From an uncultured Bacteroidales bacterium (GTDB taxonomy: Bacteria; Bacteroidota; Bacteroidia; Bacteroidales; P3): a stretch of 63,917 nucleotides of DNA. The notes beneath the pieces were generated by a model. The model did not search any database. It was not told the origin of the DNA and worked only from the letters and a program-made list of their open reading frames with translations. Numbering within the stretch: position 1 is the first letter of the stretch; every line of letters starts with the position of its first letter. Below are positions 7,301-15,472 of the stretch, in pieces. The position numbers and the translations under genes are program-made. The stretch is from NCBI GenBank assembly GCA_900319865.1, contig ONQD01000010.1, positions 1-63,917 of the forward strand. Reading direction: 5' to 3'.

Positions 7301-9696
7301 CATATCCTACAGGCAGTGGGGGACATTTTACCTTCGAATTGTACATGTATGACGGAAATCTATTGGTACCGCCCTGCCCGATTGGCACGGTCAACATCGA
7401 AAACACCGGCAGCCTGACAGTGAGCGTCACTTCCGCCAATCCCGTGAACGGCGACCATTGGACCTGCGACAACACTGCCATCCAGCTGACCGCGTCGCTA
7501 GTGCCACCCACTGCCATTAGCCATACCTATTGGAACTTTGGCGACCAAGGTACCTGCCTTGACAATAATAGCAATACCGCTTATCATACATTTAGACATA
7601 ATTTTGGGGATAATACAGAATACCATATAGTTGTAACTGTCACCGATGTAAATGGTTGTGTACATGATGGAGGCTTAACAATTAGTTCATTTAGAAATGA
7701 ATTAAAAGATCCGTCTGTATGGGTGCCGGCAAACGCACCAGTTTGTCCTGGGAATGAAATATTGCTTGAATGCCGAATAAATAATAGTCCTCTGTATAAT
7801 CCTAGTTGCACCACAACCTACAATTGGAGTGTTACTCCGTCTATGAACTCCTACACGCAGCCCGTCAGCCACACGGGGGACTACAGCGTCATCGTCTCCA
7901 ACGAACACTACTGCAAAACCGAGGCGACCGTTAATGTCCCCTTCAAGAACAAACCCTCTGCTGTCATCATCCCTAAAAAATATTATTACTGCGTTGGAGA
8001 AACCATCACTTTCTATGGACAGCCTGATATGGAATCGCAAAGTAATTATAGTTATGAATGGACAGTGTGCAACAACACGACATCCCAGTGTTCAACATAC
8101 TACACGGGTTCGATTTCGTTCCCCACAGGTGATAATGGCTGTACCTATACCGCGGACTTGATCGTTACGGATAACAATGAGGGCTGTTCCGCTCAGGCCG
8201 AACCAGTGACTATCAGAGTTGTCGCGCCGCCGCCAGCTCCGGGAATTTCCAAAGACCCCGACCAGTACTGCATCGACCAGCACCCATTCAAACTGATTAG
8301 CGACAACCCGTCTCAGTTGCTCCATTGGAGTAACGGCGATTATGGCAACACCGCTTACTACCATTATCCCGGCCCAGCTATCGCCTATTACTACGACCCA
8401 GTGTCCGGCTGCCGCTCCGATTCTGCTGTCATCAATATACCCGCAGCTCCCGACTTCGACGCCCTGCTGACAGGCTGCTATAAGGTTTGCGATTCTCTAG
8501 CAGAAACCAGTCTGCCTGTGTATGGTTTGTTACCTTTACTTCAACCTTATGGTTGGGATTGGTACTATAACAATTACCTCTCACAAAATGGACCATTCGG
8601 CTATCAACCCTATCCTTTGATGCTGCCATTGAACGGCTTCGGCTCCTATTACCTCTCGGTAAACTATTTTGAAGAATGCAAATCTACCTCAAAACCCTTT
8701 GTCCTTCAAGAGGATGATGTATGCAAGTGCGACAGCATCGACATCCGTTATGTGTGCAAAGATAGCCACGTCAAAGACTGCCACTTGATTTATGAGATTG
8801 AGGTCACGGTGTGCAATAATTCACATACGACACGAACTTTCAACACATTGACACCTCTGTTTAACCTTACCTCTGGAAATATAACAATTATTAGTAACAC
8901 CTTTACCGCTACCTCTATCAGCTCTGGCAACTGCTACAATTTCACCCTTAAACTTGAGGTGTCGGCACTCAACCCCATGGTGGCCTCATTTATGATTGAG
9001 GGAAGAAAATGCAACGTGGATTTCAGCATCGACCTCACTCCCGACATCAATTGTTCGCAACTGGCTTCTGGGTCGATAACACCCAACAGCACTATCACAG
9101 GTGTTAATACCATCTATTGCGATTTCTCCATCAATGTGTCTGGGGTAACGGATGTGTTGGCTGTATGGAGCAACCCGCAGTCGGTTGTCAATTACACCCT
9201 TACGGGCACAGGAGTGAACGGACTGTGCGCATTCAGCCAAGGTGACCTGTCCGATGGCGTGACCGCCTGTGTATATGCCCTTGTCTGTGTCGATAAGAAA
9301 CTTTGTATCTACTACTACTGTGTCCCGGTGGCTGACTTGTTGGCATCTCCCAAGTCCTCCCCGATCGAAAGGGCTGGACGCGATGCTGACGGCTCTCCCG
9401 ACCTCACACTAAAACCCAACCCCACCACTGGTGAGGTCGCGATTGAAATGAGCAACCCCCTTTCAGGGGTCGCGATTGAAATGAGCAATCCCCTTTCAGG
9501 GGGCTCCGTCGTCGGCACCTCCTACAAAGTCCTTGAAATCCTCGTCATGGACATGAACGGCCGCACCGTGGCCACCTTCACAGGCTCCGACCACTTCAAC
9601 ATCTCCAACCTCCCCTCCGCCGCCTACATCGTCCGCATCAAAACCAAACACGACAATGCCGATAAAATCACCTACCTCAAACTCGTAAAGAAATAA
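4360..9696 (+). CDS. Giant multi-domain T9SS-secreted surface protein (PKD/Ig-like)
   Basis: The 1778-aa product has an N-terminal signal peptide ending near HAGAQ. A long series of beta-sandwich modules of roughly 80-100 residues follows, each with a C.G..V.Y or CPG-type start (for example ACQGQEVTYTAYAS, CPGTRITWGND, CVGEAVVYSV) and PKD-like YTWSFSD or YWNFGDQ motifs. It ends in a sorting domain (LKPNPTTGEV ... LPSAAYIVRI). It is unusually rich in cysteine, which suggests many disulfides and an extracellular adhesin or matrix role. It overlaps the preceding T9SS gene by 4 bases, so the two are one expression unit. Segments near 6180-6480 and 7560-7800 are more A/T-rich than the rest. The ligand is unknown. 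Confidence 0.8.
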   Translation: MKNLLKIKHLAALLLMCSVGFHAGAQEDRVTPPDPDPNPGSHQYNVVINSDFESKCLLPNEGQYYYDELPHVLVACQGQEVTYTAYASTDGDNVVSWSWLVTGAASVSYNDNVATVLWGTEESGMLSVTITMASGYTCTRHQAVRIVEKPVAVASSVPEYDASHTIYVCYGMDVEFTDQSHTQSSDIAGYLWEGCGSTSSTRSFLLQNVTTPCTVTHRVYNNCGCYDEEEFLIKVLQGHPLQLDCYGTVCEGSTVTYHATSPSCTQYFWSIEGGHLVNGQGTPDITVTWDSPLDGYGIISLDGPICGNGACQGGLSVRVPIIQNGVSVDGQNTACVGEAVVYSVPLYGSTHYDWNITPSTGVSVTPLNGANKVTCLFNTPDTFRISVKYKCDFLACGEFRSDTLTVVVKPRLEILGDKEVCLTNTITLTTNDENNNLFTWNVYDLANNQLVYTSPSPTDQLASSVIPNAGRYRITAENSNYCNEATFVLTIKDPPPAPTVAEMDPDNPTIACPNSTIRLNATPSNPYYNFIWEPTCGSASPTSVSGEEVSITYGSEVCNVEVYHYDRELQCRSLDAYTHQVAQFALAETHLPKRITVCPGTRITWGNDIVPAQEMVLYEWQIEDEKQCYITVDGSIHSGPNTFTVSDIYTTFDSVPFQLYLSRRYCGDKKIDTVQIIIYPMQHPSLSFNPQDAICQNTQVQLYGSGCTTCDDANAIGRYTWSFSDSPQTETAQTIYHTFDKPGDILVTLTCNPYDVCDNSNYLPSVTGIIKVVPNPPAYSIGYDGTNVFLEPLLSSTDYAIRWGHTADTNNTVPASLGGGVDYSCMIISRTNPRCTTEVKNEAILCQPLQLGPPSIDYCNKTVSFSVLTPPMPIVWSVLSGDVGGQIISGSLNETLTLPVYSVGNIVVKARAEADEPCFSSTKMFTVDFLPDFSLQKACSSIVIRNNSQCIDDSKVIKIEVTEAGGNIDYLTFPVSQSVITYPTGSGGHFTFELYMYDGNLLVPPCPIGTVNIENTGSLTVSVTSANPVNGDHWTCDNTAIQLTASLVPPTAISHTYWNFGDQGTCLDNNSNTAYHTFRHNFGDNTEYHIVVTVTDVNGCVHDGGLTISSFRNELKDPSVWVPANAPVCPGNEILLECRINNSPLYNPSCTTTYNWSVTPSMNSYTQPVSHTGDYSVIVSNEHYCKTEATVNVPFKNKPSAVIIPKKYYYCVGETITFYGQPDMESQSNYSYEWTVCNNTTSQCSTYYTGSISFPTGDNGCTYTADLIVTDNNEGCSAQAEPVTIRVVAPPPAPGISKDPDQYCIDQHPFKLISDNPSQLLHWSNGDYGNTAYYHYPGPAIAYYYDPVSGCRSDSAVINIPAAPDFDALLTGCYKVCDSLAETSLPVYGLLPLLQPYGWDWYYNNYLSQNGPFGYQPYPLMLPLNGFGSYYLSVNYFEECKSTSKPFVLQEDDVCKCDSIDIRYVCKDSHVKDCHLIYEIEVTVCNNSHTTRTFNTLTPLFNLTSGNITIISNTFTATSISSGNCYNFTLKLEVSALNPMVASFMIEGRKCNVDFSIDLTPDINCSQLASGSITPNSTITGVNTIYCDFSINVSGVTDVLAVWSNPQSVVNYTLTGTGVNGLCAFSQGDLSDGVTACVYALVCVDKKLCIYYYCVPVADLLASPKSSPIERAGRDADGSPDLTLKPNPTTGEVAIEMSNPLSGVAIEMSNPLSGGSVVGTSYKVLEILVMDMNGRTVATFTGSDHFNISNLPSAAYIVRIKTKHDNADKITYLKLVKK
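9436..9501 (+). repeat. Two tandem 33-bp units inside the T9SS gene
   Basis: Two copies of a 33-base unit (9436-9468 and 9469-9501) differ at one position and encode VAIEMSNPLSG twice, just after the PNPTTGE motif that opens the sorting domain. Each unit ends in a CCCCTTTCAGGGG palindrome, which resembles REP-like hairpins at 131 and 10141. Confidence 0.9.
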
Positions 9697-9702
9697 CCAA
9701 CC

Positions 9703-9750
9703 GTGGAGCGATAGGGGCTGCCCTTCCACGCAGCCCCTATCTCCCTCCAC
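9703..9750. terminator. Hairpin terminator after the giant T9SS gene
   Basis: ATAGGGGCTGC (9711-9721) pairs perfectly with GCAGCCCCTAT (9730-9740), and an outer GTGGAG/CTCCAC pair (9703-9708 with 9745-9750) extends it. It begins 6 bases after the stop. No T-run follows. Confidence 0.7.
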
Positions 9751-10162
9751 AATCCCCCTATCCAATCTATCATATCTATCCCCTCTATCGTATCTTTTTC
9801 GATATAATGCAAAACGGAATACACATTAGGTGCAAAAAGACTATCTGGTGCCTTGTGGTAAGAATGCACACCGACACGCTACGAAGGCGGAATAGTAATC
9901 TTCTGAGAAAAATCCAGCTTTGCTTCCTGTTCACTTTCAAATCACTCTTTTTTAAGGCATTCTTCACTGCTGTGGTGAATAGAAGCTTACTAAGGGGGTA
10001 ATAAGAGCTTAAGAGTTGGCGGATTTGGAATGGAGATGGAAAAGTTGCTTTTAGGTTGATAATACTCTACTGAACAATATAAGATGTTGCGCCCATTGGG
10101 CTGCTACACGTACATTGTTTGTACAGTGATATTGATGGTTTCACCCTGAAGGGGTGAATAAT

Positions 10163-10353
10163 CCCAATCCGGTCATTAGGACAACTTTCCCTTTCGGCAT
10201 CTTGGCCTCATCGCAGTCTTGCCGTAGCCTTGTTTTCTCCGATTCGCTATCGAAATCATCCACTGGATGCTTTTTTCACACCTTCGACAGCGATGCGGCC
10301 AATCTGTTCGAAACAAATACTAATCTGACATAAATCCTAATGGCCGAATTGGG
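10163..10353. repeat. Dispersed repeat, inverted pair of the CCCAATCGGTCATTAGG motif
   Basis: CCCAATCCGGTCATTAGG at 10163-10180 matches, in inverted orientation, CCTAATGGCCGAATTGGG at 10336-10353 (16 of 18 positions). The inverted copy continues outward into a sequence homologous to the repeats at 25283 and 63664 (TTTATG.CAGATTAG.ATTTG read on the minus strand, 10314-10335). It lies just downstream of the minus-strand lipoprotein stop at 10401. Confidence 0.75.
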
Positions 10354-10400
10354 TTTAAAGGGTGGTCTTGATGCTAGGAGCGACAACTGTCGCCAATAGA

Positions 10401-12113
10401 TTACTGCACATTCTTTACCAAACGGACGGAACAACCTTTCTTTCTATCAAGCCAAGCTGCAGCTCCAGTGGTTGCATCTATATATCTAGCAGTAGTACCA
10501 CTTCCGGATCCGCCTTGGGTAGTCCAATAATATCCAGTGGTTTGAATATCGCTGAATGTGTTGGTACCGCTTCTATATCCTGCGGCAGGCAGGAACCATA
10601 CACCTTCTTCTTCTAACAAAGCCCATTCTGCAGCGGTATAGGGGTGGCTGGAACTAAAATTGACGTCTACTTGGTTGATAGAGTTGGGATATGGTACATT
10701 AACTGGCCAGTGCAATTGGTCGGGGAAGATAAAGGTTCCCTTAATGTCCTTGTTGTCAATATGCAGCGTCACACATGCGAAACGGGCATTCTCAGTGCCG
10801 TTAAGGGGTGAGGCATTGCGGGTGTTCATCAAAATATTCCATTCATCAGGGGTTAATGTGCGCCAGCCAGTACCCAAATGATAACTACCGTTCACTCCCC
10901 AGTCATAAGCAGTACCAGCTATAGAGGTGCTACCGGGACCATAGTTAGAGTTGGTAGTATTGGCATAACAACCAAGTCTAACATAATGGCCGTTATCAGA
11001 ATTATTGGCTTGAGCTCCTGTAAAATTCCCTACTCCACTTGTGCCCCAACCGAAGAGGTCTATCCACTTGTCACCGGTCCCGGCGTTATTAGTGGCGAAT
11101 GTATGTTTAGAATAGGTTTCCTTAGCATAGATATAATTATTGGAACCGCTAACAGTGCCAGTAACGCTGCTGCTGCCGATAAAATCATATTGATGGGCGG
11201 CAAATCTAAATTCACCAAAATCCCACGTGTGATTTTTATACTGTAAGTTGCCGGGGGCGGAGATTACTTTCAGGGTGCCTACTGTTGTGGCACCGATTGG
11301 ATCCAATTGGGCGGCAGTTGTCACATTCAGGCGGGCGGATGCGATGGTGTTGATGTCTAAAAAAGAGATTGTGCGGGTGCGACTGAATACTTTGTTGTCG
11401 GTGGTGGTGACGGTAATGGTGATGTCGTTTTCTGCAGCAAATGGGGCTACAACGATGTAGAAGTCTTGTGATGTGGCAGAGGGTGCTACGCTCACACCGC
11501 TGCCGAGGTCGAGCTCCACCTCTTTCCCACCGTTTGTGGGTGTGCCGGCTGTTACAGTGCTGCTACTAACCGTGAGAGCCATTGTGCCACAGAGAAGATT
11601 GTCCGAGGAACGCACGCTAATTTTCTTCAGAGATAGTGTAGGGCCGTCGGTGATGTTGTTCGACACGGACACTTTCAACAGCGAGCAGAGGTTGTAGAAG
11701 AATAGATGCTTATTGCTATTGTCGGAATAAGCGACCATGGGAAACTTTATCTTGTTGGCATCATATGTCTGGGAGGCGGGGATGATGATGCTGGCGTTAC
11801 TGGCGTTGCTTGTAGCCATTTCGGCAGGATAGATTGCCAAATAGGAAGTGCTTGATGTCACACCCTTTATTTTCGCATAGGTTCCGTCGCTGGTGCTGAT
11901 ATCGCTAATTACCCTCGTATCGTCACCATTTACCCATACAGGGTCATTGGAATCCCACAAAGGTTGGTTGTCGGAGGAAAGATGTACTTTAGCGATGTTA
12001 TTGTCGTTTGCAATGCTTGCTCCGAGGGTTACAACTTCGCTTTCTTTCTTGCAGCCTACGGCAATAAATATAGCCATAGCGGCTGCTATAATTGATATTG
12101 TTCTTATTTTCAT
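10401..12113 (-). CDS. Fimbrillin-like/FISUMP-like surface lipoprotein (module 1)
   Basis: The 570-aa product has a lipoprotein signal ending AVGC (lipid cysteine at 21) and a fimbrillin-like N-terminal half (PLWDSNDPVWVNGDD, YLAIYPAEMA). Its C-terminal half looks like a FISUMP domain (GWRTLTPDEWNILM, GVWFLPAAGYR, GYYWTTQGG, SVRLVKN). Surface exposure is likely from the family but not proven. It follows a 57-aa peptide gene by 49 bases on the same strand, and the pair shares one promoter. The same architecture recurs at 60769-62699, with matching motifs in the same order, so the two are paralogues. The function is unknown; fimbrial tip or shaft subunits are the nearest idea. Confidence 0.75.
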   Translation of the reverse strand: MKIRTISIIAAAMAIFIAVGCKKESEVVTLGASIANDNNIAKVHLSSDNQPLWDSNDPVWVNGDDTRVISDISTSDGTYAKIKGVTSSTSYLAIYPAEMATSNASNASIIIPASQTYDANKIKFPMVAYSDNSNKHLFFYNLCSLLKVSVSNNITDGPTLSLKKISVRSSDNLLCGTMALTVSSSTVTAGTPTNGGKEVELDLGSGVSVAPSATSQDFYIVVAPFAAENDITITVTTTDNKVFSRTRTISFLDINTIASARLNVTTAAQLDPIGATTVGTLKVISAPGNLQYKNHTWDFGEFRFAAHQYDFIGSSSVTGTVSGSNNYIYAKETYSKHTFATNNAGTGDKWIDLFGWGTSGVGNFTGAQANNSDNGHYVRLGCYANTTNSNYGPGSTSIAGTAYDWGVNGSYHLGTGWRTLTPDEWNILMNTRNASPLNGTENARFACVTLHIDNKDIKGTFIFPDQLHWPVNVPYPNSINQVDVNFSSSHPYTAAEWALLEEEGVWFLPAAGYRSGTNTFSDIQTTGYYWTTQGGSGSGTTARYIDATTGAAAWLDRKKGCSVRLVKNVQ

Positions 12114-12162
12114 GTTCTTTAATCTGTTTATAAAGTGAAACTACCTGTATGGATAATATCTG

Positions 12163-12336
12163 CTAAAAGTAGCCCTCATCTCCGTTCAATGAGGTGGAAG
12201 CGAATTTCTGGGTTCCTTTGTCTAGACCTACCTGTTTGTCTGTGGTCAAATCAGAGGGGGCGAATCCTCTCTCTATTAGAAAGGATACAACTTTTACTTT
12301 CGGAGTGGTGTACTCCTGTTTCTTGTTTTTGTTCAT
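12163..12336 (-). CDS. Short peptide gene upstream of the lipoprotein (module 1)
   Basis: The 57-aa product starts at MNKNKKQEYTTPKVKVVSF and is predicted to be soluble, without a signal peptide. The start is the ATG at 12336, about 37 bases after the predicted transcription start. The core Y-x-x-P-K-V-x-x-V-x-F-x-x-E-x-G is shared with the 78-aa peptide at 62463-62699, which stands in the same position before a paralogous lipoprotein. Short proteins of this general YxxP type occur widely in Bacteroidetes genomes, but I know of no assigned function. Confidence 0.7.
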   Translation of the reverse strand: MNKNKKQEYTTPKVKVVSFLIERGFAPSDLTTDKQVGLDKGTQKFASTSLNGDEGYF

Positions 12337-12379
12337 TTTATTGGATTTTGAATTGTTTATATCTGTAGTTATCAAAATG

Positions 12380-12410
12380 CAAAAATACAAATAATATTTT
12401 ATTTTACAAG
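12380..12410 (-). promoter_or_regulatory. Promoter of peptide/lipoprotein module 1
   Basis: On the minus strand, TATTTTTG (12387-12380) fits the Bacteroidetes -7 consensus TAnnTTTG, and CTTG (12410-12407) sits 19 bases upstream as the -33 element. Confidence 0.65.
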
Positions 12411-12758
12411 TTTTACTATGGTTTATGTATGTAAGATATTGATAATAAGTGATGTTTTTTTTTCTTTTATTCGGTACTGAGAACGTGTTGTTTGGTATTC
12501 CAGAAGATAAAAAATGTTAATTTTCCCACCCCTCTTTCCTGTCCTGTAACCTATTGTGCTGGTCCCTGCTCGTTTCGACAAGTAGGTCGGCACGCTGTGT
12601 TGACGAAGCAGGGGCGTTGCTGGCCCGATGCAGGGAACGGCATAGGAACACTCAAAGAATTAAGTTGCAACGATGGTACAACGGGTAGAGATTGAGGCTG
12701 TTGATGCACCGGTGTTTTCTTAATGAATGATAAAAATTGCGGGATTTGAGAGAAAAAG
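12411..12758. other. Gap upstream of rplU, no gene seen
   Basis: The stretch separates the divergent module 1 and the ribosomal protein operon. It holds one imperfect hairpin (CCCTGCTCGT at 12564-12573 with ACGAAGCAGGG at 12603-12613, one bulge). I find no supported reading frame and no tRNA-like fold. Confidence 0.5.
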
Positions 12759-12789
12759 TTTGTGGATTTGAAAATTAGTTGTATCTTTG
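12759..12789 (+). promoter_or_regulatory. Bacteroidetes promoter of rplU-rpmA
   Basis: TTTG (12759-12762), 19 bases, TATCTTTG (12782-12789): an exact match to the consensus spacing. Transcription should start near 12796, about 63 bases before rplU. Confidence 0.85.
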
Positions 12790-12858
12790 CAATCTCTTTT
12801 GTGGATACTGTGTATCCGTAAATGTGCAATAATCAACAAATAAACAATTATAAAGCAA

Positions 12859-13167
12859 ATGTACGCAATTGTAGAAATCGCAGGAAAGCAATTCAAGGTA
12901 GCTCAAGATCAGAAGATCTTTGTGAACCGTCTGCACAATGACGAGGGTAGCGAGGTATCTTTTGACACCGTGATGCTTAAAGACAATGACGGCAATGTGG
13001 AGGTTGGACAACCTTATATTGCTGGTGCTAACGTAAAGGCCACCGTGCTGAAACACCTCAAAGGTGACAAGGTTCTGGTGTTCAAGAAAATCCGTCGTAA
13101 GGGTTATCAGAAGATGAACGGCCATCGTGACTATCTGACTCAGATAAAGATCGATAGCATCAATTAA
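12859..13167 (+). CDS. rplU: 50S ribosomal protein L21
   Basis: The 102-aa product matches L21 from its first residues (MYAIVEIAGKQFKVAQDQ) to the C-terminal KKIRRKGYQKMNGHRDYLTQIKI block that binds 23S rRNA. The length is normal. It is followed 36 bases later by rpmA, the standard pairing, and is preceded by a consensus promoter. No anomalies were seen. Confidence 0.97.
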   Translation: MYAIVEIAGKQFKVAQDQKIFVNRLHNDEGSEVSFDTVMLKDNDGNVEVGQPYIAGANVKATVLKHLKGDKVLVFKKIRRKGYQKMNGHRDYLTQIKIDSIN

Positions 13168-13203
13168 TTAAGTAGAGTAACAAACCTTTTAAAAACATTC
13201 ATT

Positions 13204-13467
13204 ATGGCTCACAAAAAAGGTGTCGGTAGTTCCAGTAACGGTCGTGAATCCGAAAGCAAACGTTTGGGTGTAAAGATTTTTGGCGGTCAGCACTGTGTTG
13301 CTGGTAACATTATCATCCGTCAGCGTGGCACTGTCCACAATCCCGGCAATAATGTAGGTATGGGTAAGGACCACACCCTTTATGCTCTCTGCGACGGTAC
13401 CGTCCAGTTCAAAAAAGGACGTAAAGACCGTTCGTTTGTTTCGGTAATACCCGAAGCTGCCGAATAA
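13204..13467 (+). CDS. rpmA: 50S ribosomal protein L27
   Basis: The 87-aa product begins [20 protein letters not shown], the hallmark N-terminus of L27 that reaches toward the peptidyl transferase centre, and continues with [17 protein letters not shown] and GKDHTLYAL. No N-terminal extension for cleavage is present, unlike in Firmicutes. It is co-transcribed with rplU and followed by a T-rich terminator. Confidence 0.97.
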   Translation: MAHKKGVGSSSNGRESESKRLGVKIFGGQHCVAGNIIIRQRGTVHNPGNNVGMGKDHTLYALCDGTVQFKKGRKDRSFVSVIPEAAE

Positions 13468-13493
13468 ATTAGGTAATCCAAAAGAAAGAAAAT

Positions 13494-13522
13494 AGCGTGC
13501 CTTCCGGGGTGCGCTTTTTTTT
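13494..13522 (+). terminator. Intrinsic terminator of rplU-rpmA
   Basis: An imperfect GC-rich hairpin (AGCGTGCC ... GGTGCGCT) is followed by eight T residues at 13515-13522, 27 bases after the rpmA stop. Confidence 0.8.
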
Positions 13523-13684
13523 GTTTGTGGTTGGAATAGATTTCTTTGGTGGATTGGTATTTGGGTTTGTCGGTATAGGGGAAGAGCGATGTGTGGAGTG
13601 AGGGTGAAGATGAAATAGACCGATATGCGGGAAAGATATGATAGGGGTGTGCAATAAATAGAACGGTTTTGCGTTAAAGTGACG

Positions 13685-14758
13685 ATGAGCGAAAAAGTAC
13701 CATATATAATTGCAGGTCCATGCAGTGTGGAGAGCCGCAGCCAGTTGTCTGAGGCTGTGGCTGCTTTGACCGCGATGCCACAGGTGTCGATGATACGCTG
13801 TGGAGTGTGGAAACCTCGTACCCGGCCGGGAGGATTTGAAGGCTGGGGAGAGGAAGCATTGGTATGGGTGAGAGAATTGCGAGAAGAGATGAAAATCCGC
13901 AAGGAGATGCCGTTTTGCTGTGAGGTGGCAAAACCCGAGCATGTGGAGAAAGCCATAAAGTATGGAATGGACGCAGTATGGATAGGGGCGCGAACAACAG
14001 CAAATCCGTTTATGGTACAAGAGCTGACCGAGGCATTGCGCGGCACGGGATTGGCAGTGTTGGTGAAGAATGCGCCAAGTCCGGATGTGCGGTTGTGGAT
14101 TGGCGCGTTGGAGCGCTGCATGCAAGTGGGGATAAAAGATGTTAAGGCTGTGCACAGAGGTTTTGATGTGTTTAAGAACGATAAATACAGAAATAACCCA
14201 TTGTGGGAGATACCGATAGAACTGCGTAGGCGGATGCCTGAAGTACCGATATTGTGTGACCCAAGCCATATTGCCGGGCGGAAGAAGCTGTTGCTGATGC
14301 TTGCCCAGACAGCGATGGATTTGGGCTTTGAAGGGTTGATGGTGGAGTCTCATCCCAACCCGGCTGAGGCGTTGACCGATGCCGAGCAGCAGGTGACCCC
14401 GGAGGAACTGGGCGAGATGTTGGGGCAGTTGGTGCTGCGGAGCACGGACAGTCGCAAGGCGGACGAGGAGCTGCGAGTGTTGAGGGAACAGATAGATCAT
14501 CTGGACCGACAGACATTACAGATATTGGCTGCCAGGTTCGAGGTTTCGAAGCAGATAGCGCGAGTGAAAGCAAAGGATAATCTTGCAGTTTTTCAACCTA
14601 AGCGGTGGGACTCGTTATTGCAGCAGCGTATGGATACAGCACGCGAATTGGGTTTGCGTGAGGAGTTTGTGAAGGAGATGTATGAGAAGATACATGCGGA
14701 GAGTGTGCGTGTGCAGACGGAGTATACAGATTCACTGAAAGAGAGTAATAATCAATAG
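13685..14758 (+). CDS. Bifunctional DAHP synthase / chorismate mutase
   Basis: The product (357 aa from the ATG at 13685; an in-frame GTG lies 6 bases earlier) has a KDO8P/DAHP-synthase-type barrel at about residues 6-265 (YIIAGPCSVESRSQL, GVWKPRTRPGGFEGWG, LCDPSHIAG) and an AroQ-type chorismate mutase helix domain at about 275-350 (LREQIDHLDRQTLQILAARF). It should condense PEP with erythrose 4-phosphate and convert chorismate to prephenate, with the mutase domain possibly conferring feedback control by prephenate or chorismate. The 28-base gap to the next gene suggests an operon with the lipoprotein/radical SAM pair. The DNA before it (13523-13684) is G-rich with no clear promoter. AroF and AroG are both used for this fusion, so I give no symbol. 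Confidence 0.9.
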   Translation: MSEKVPYIIAGPCSVESRSQLSEAVAALTAMPQVSMIRCGVWKPRTRPGGFEGWGEEALVWVRELREEMKIRKEMPFCCEVAKPEHVEKAIKYGMDAVWIGARTTANPFMVQELTEALRGTGLAVLVKNAPSPDVRLWIGALERCMQVGIKDVKAVHRGFDVFKNDKYRNNPLWEIPIELRRRMPEVPILCDPSHIAGRKKLLLMLAQTAMDLGFEGLMVESHPNPAEALTDAEQQVTPEELGEMLGQLVLRSTDSRKADEELRVLREQIDHLDRQTLQILAARFEVSKQIARVKAKDNLAVFQPKRWDSLLQQRMDTARELGLREEFVKEMYEKIHAESVRVQTEYTDSLKESNNQ

Positions 14759-14786
14759 TAATAAACAATATAAACTCTATATAGAA

Positions 14787-15407
14787 ATGAAAATTCGTTT
14801 TTTGAAACTGAAAAATTGGCTCTTGTTGACGGCAATGGGATTGTTTGGTGTGACAGCTTGCCAAAGCAGCAAGTCGGCAGTGAAGCCAGAGGAGGTGAAC
14901 GGCAAGAATGCATCCGAAGCATCCGAAGAGATAGGGAATGCGGTTGTGATGTACGGAACTCCTACGGTTAAATACGACACACAGGAACGCTCTGAAACAG
15001 CATTGATGTATGGTGTGCCCACGATGGATTTTGTGTTGAAAGGAAAGGTGAAAGACGAGAAGGGTAACCCAGTGAGCGGAATGCAGGTGATTTTGGTAAA
15101 TGGTACGGTGGATATTACTCCCGAGTCTATGCAGGAGGATAATCCCTATGTTCAGGATTATATCGCTGAGGCTTCGGATTTGACCGACGGGACGGGTAAT
15201 TTCGAGTGCCATGTGAAAGACGTTCCGAGAGAGGTTCAGCGTGTCATTATTCGCGATGTGGACGGTGAAGCAAACGGGAAGTTTGAGTCGCAGATGGTGG
15301 AGATTACTTTCACAGAGGCCGATCAGACCGGAGAACGCAAGGGTTGGTATATGGGTACCCGTACCAAGGATGTGGACATTACTGTGAAAAAAGTGTCGGA
15401 AAAGTAA
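14787..15407 (+). CDS. Lipoprotein partnered with a radical SAM enzyme
   Basis: The 206-aa product has a lipoprotein signal with the lipobox GVTAC (Cys25). A linker carries two related motifs, MYGTPTVKYD (residues 55-64) and MYGVPTMDF (74-82), and is followed by a carboxypeptidase-regulatory-like beta domain (FVLKGKVKDEKGNPVSGMQVILVNG). The radical SAM/SPASM gene begins 66 bases downstream. This arrangement fits the paired families I know as lipo_with_rSAM and rSAM_w_lipo. The lipoprotein may be the substrate of the enzyme, with the YGxP motifs as modification sites; that is inference. Confidence 0.8.
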   Translation: MKIRFLKLKNWLLLTAMGLFGVTACQSSKSAVKPEEVNGKNASEASEEIGNAVVMYGTPTVKYDTQERSETALMYGVPTMDFVLKGKVKDEKGNPVSGMQVILVNGTVDITPESMQEDNPYVQDYIAEASDLTDGTGNFECHVKDVPREVQRVIIRDVDGEANGKFESQMVEITFTEADQTGERKGWYMGTRTKDVDITVKKVSEK

Positions 15408-15472
15408 GAACAGGATTTTGCAGCAGCCTGCCTTGATTGCCATTTTCGGAGAGAATCGGCGAATGGTAGTAT

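Larger units (their letters stand above)
9697..10400. other. Gap between convergent genes, repeats only
   Basis: No convincing gene is seen here. The stretch holds the terminator at 9703, a second CTATC array (9759-9791), a small hairpin TCACCC-TGAAG-GGGTGA (10141-10157) and a repeat pair at 10163 and 10353. The remainder looks like unconstrained sequence. Confidence 0.6.

Noticed and set aside
9807-10001. 64-codon frame in the gap after the giant T9SS gene
   Set aside because: No ribosome site, no homology, and composition like the surrounding non-coding DNA.
12564-12613. Possible structured RNA upstream of rplU
   Set aside because: One imperfect hairpin upstream of the actual promoter; it is not in the rplU transcript and resembles no leader known to me.
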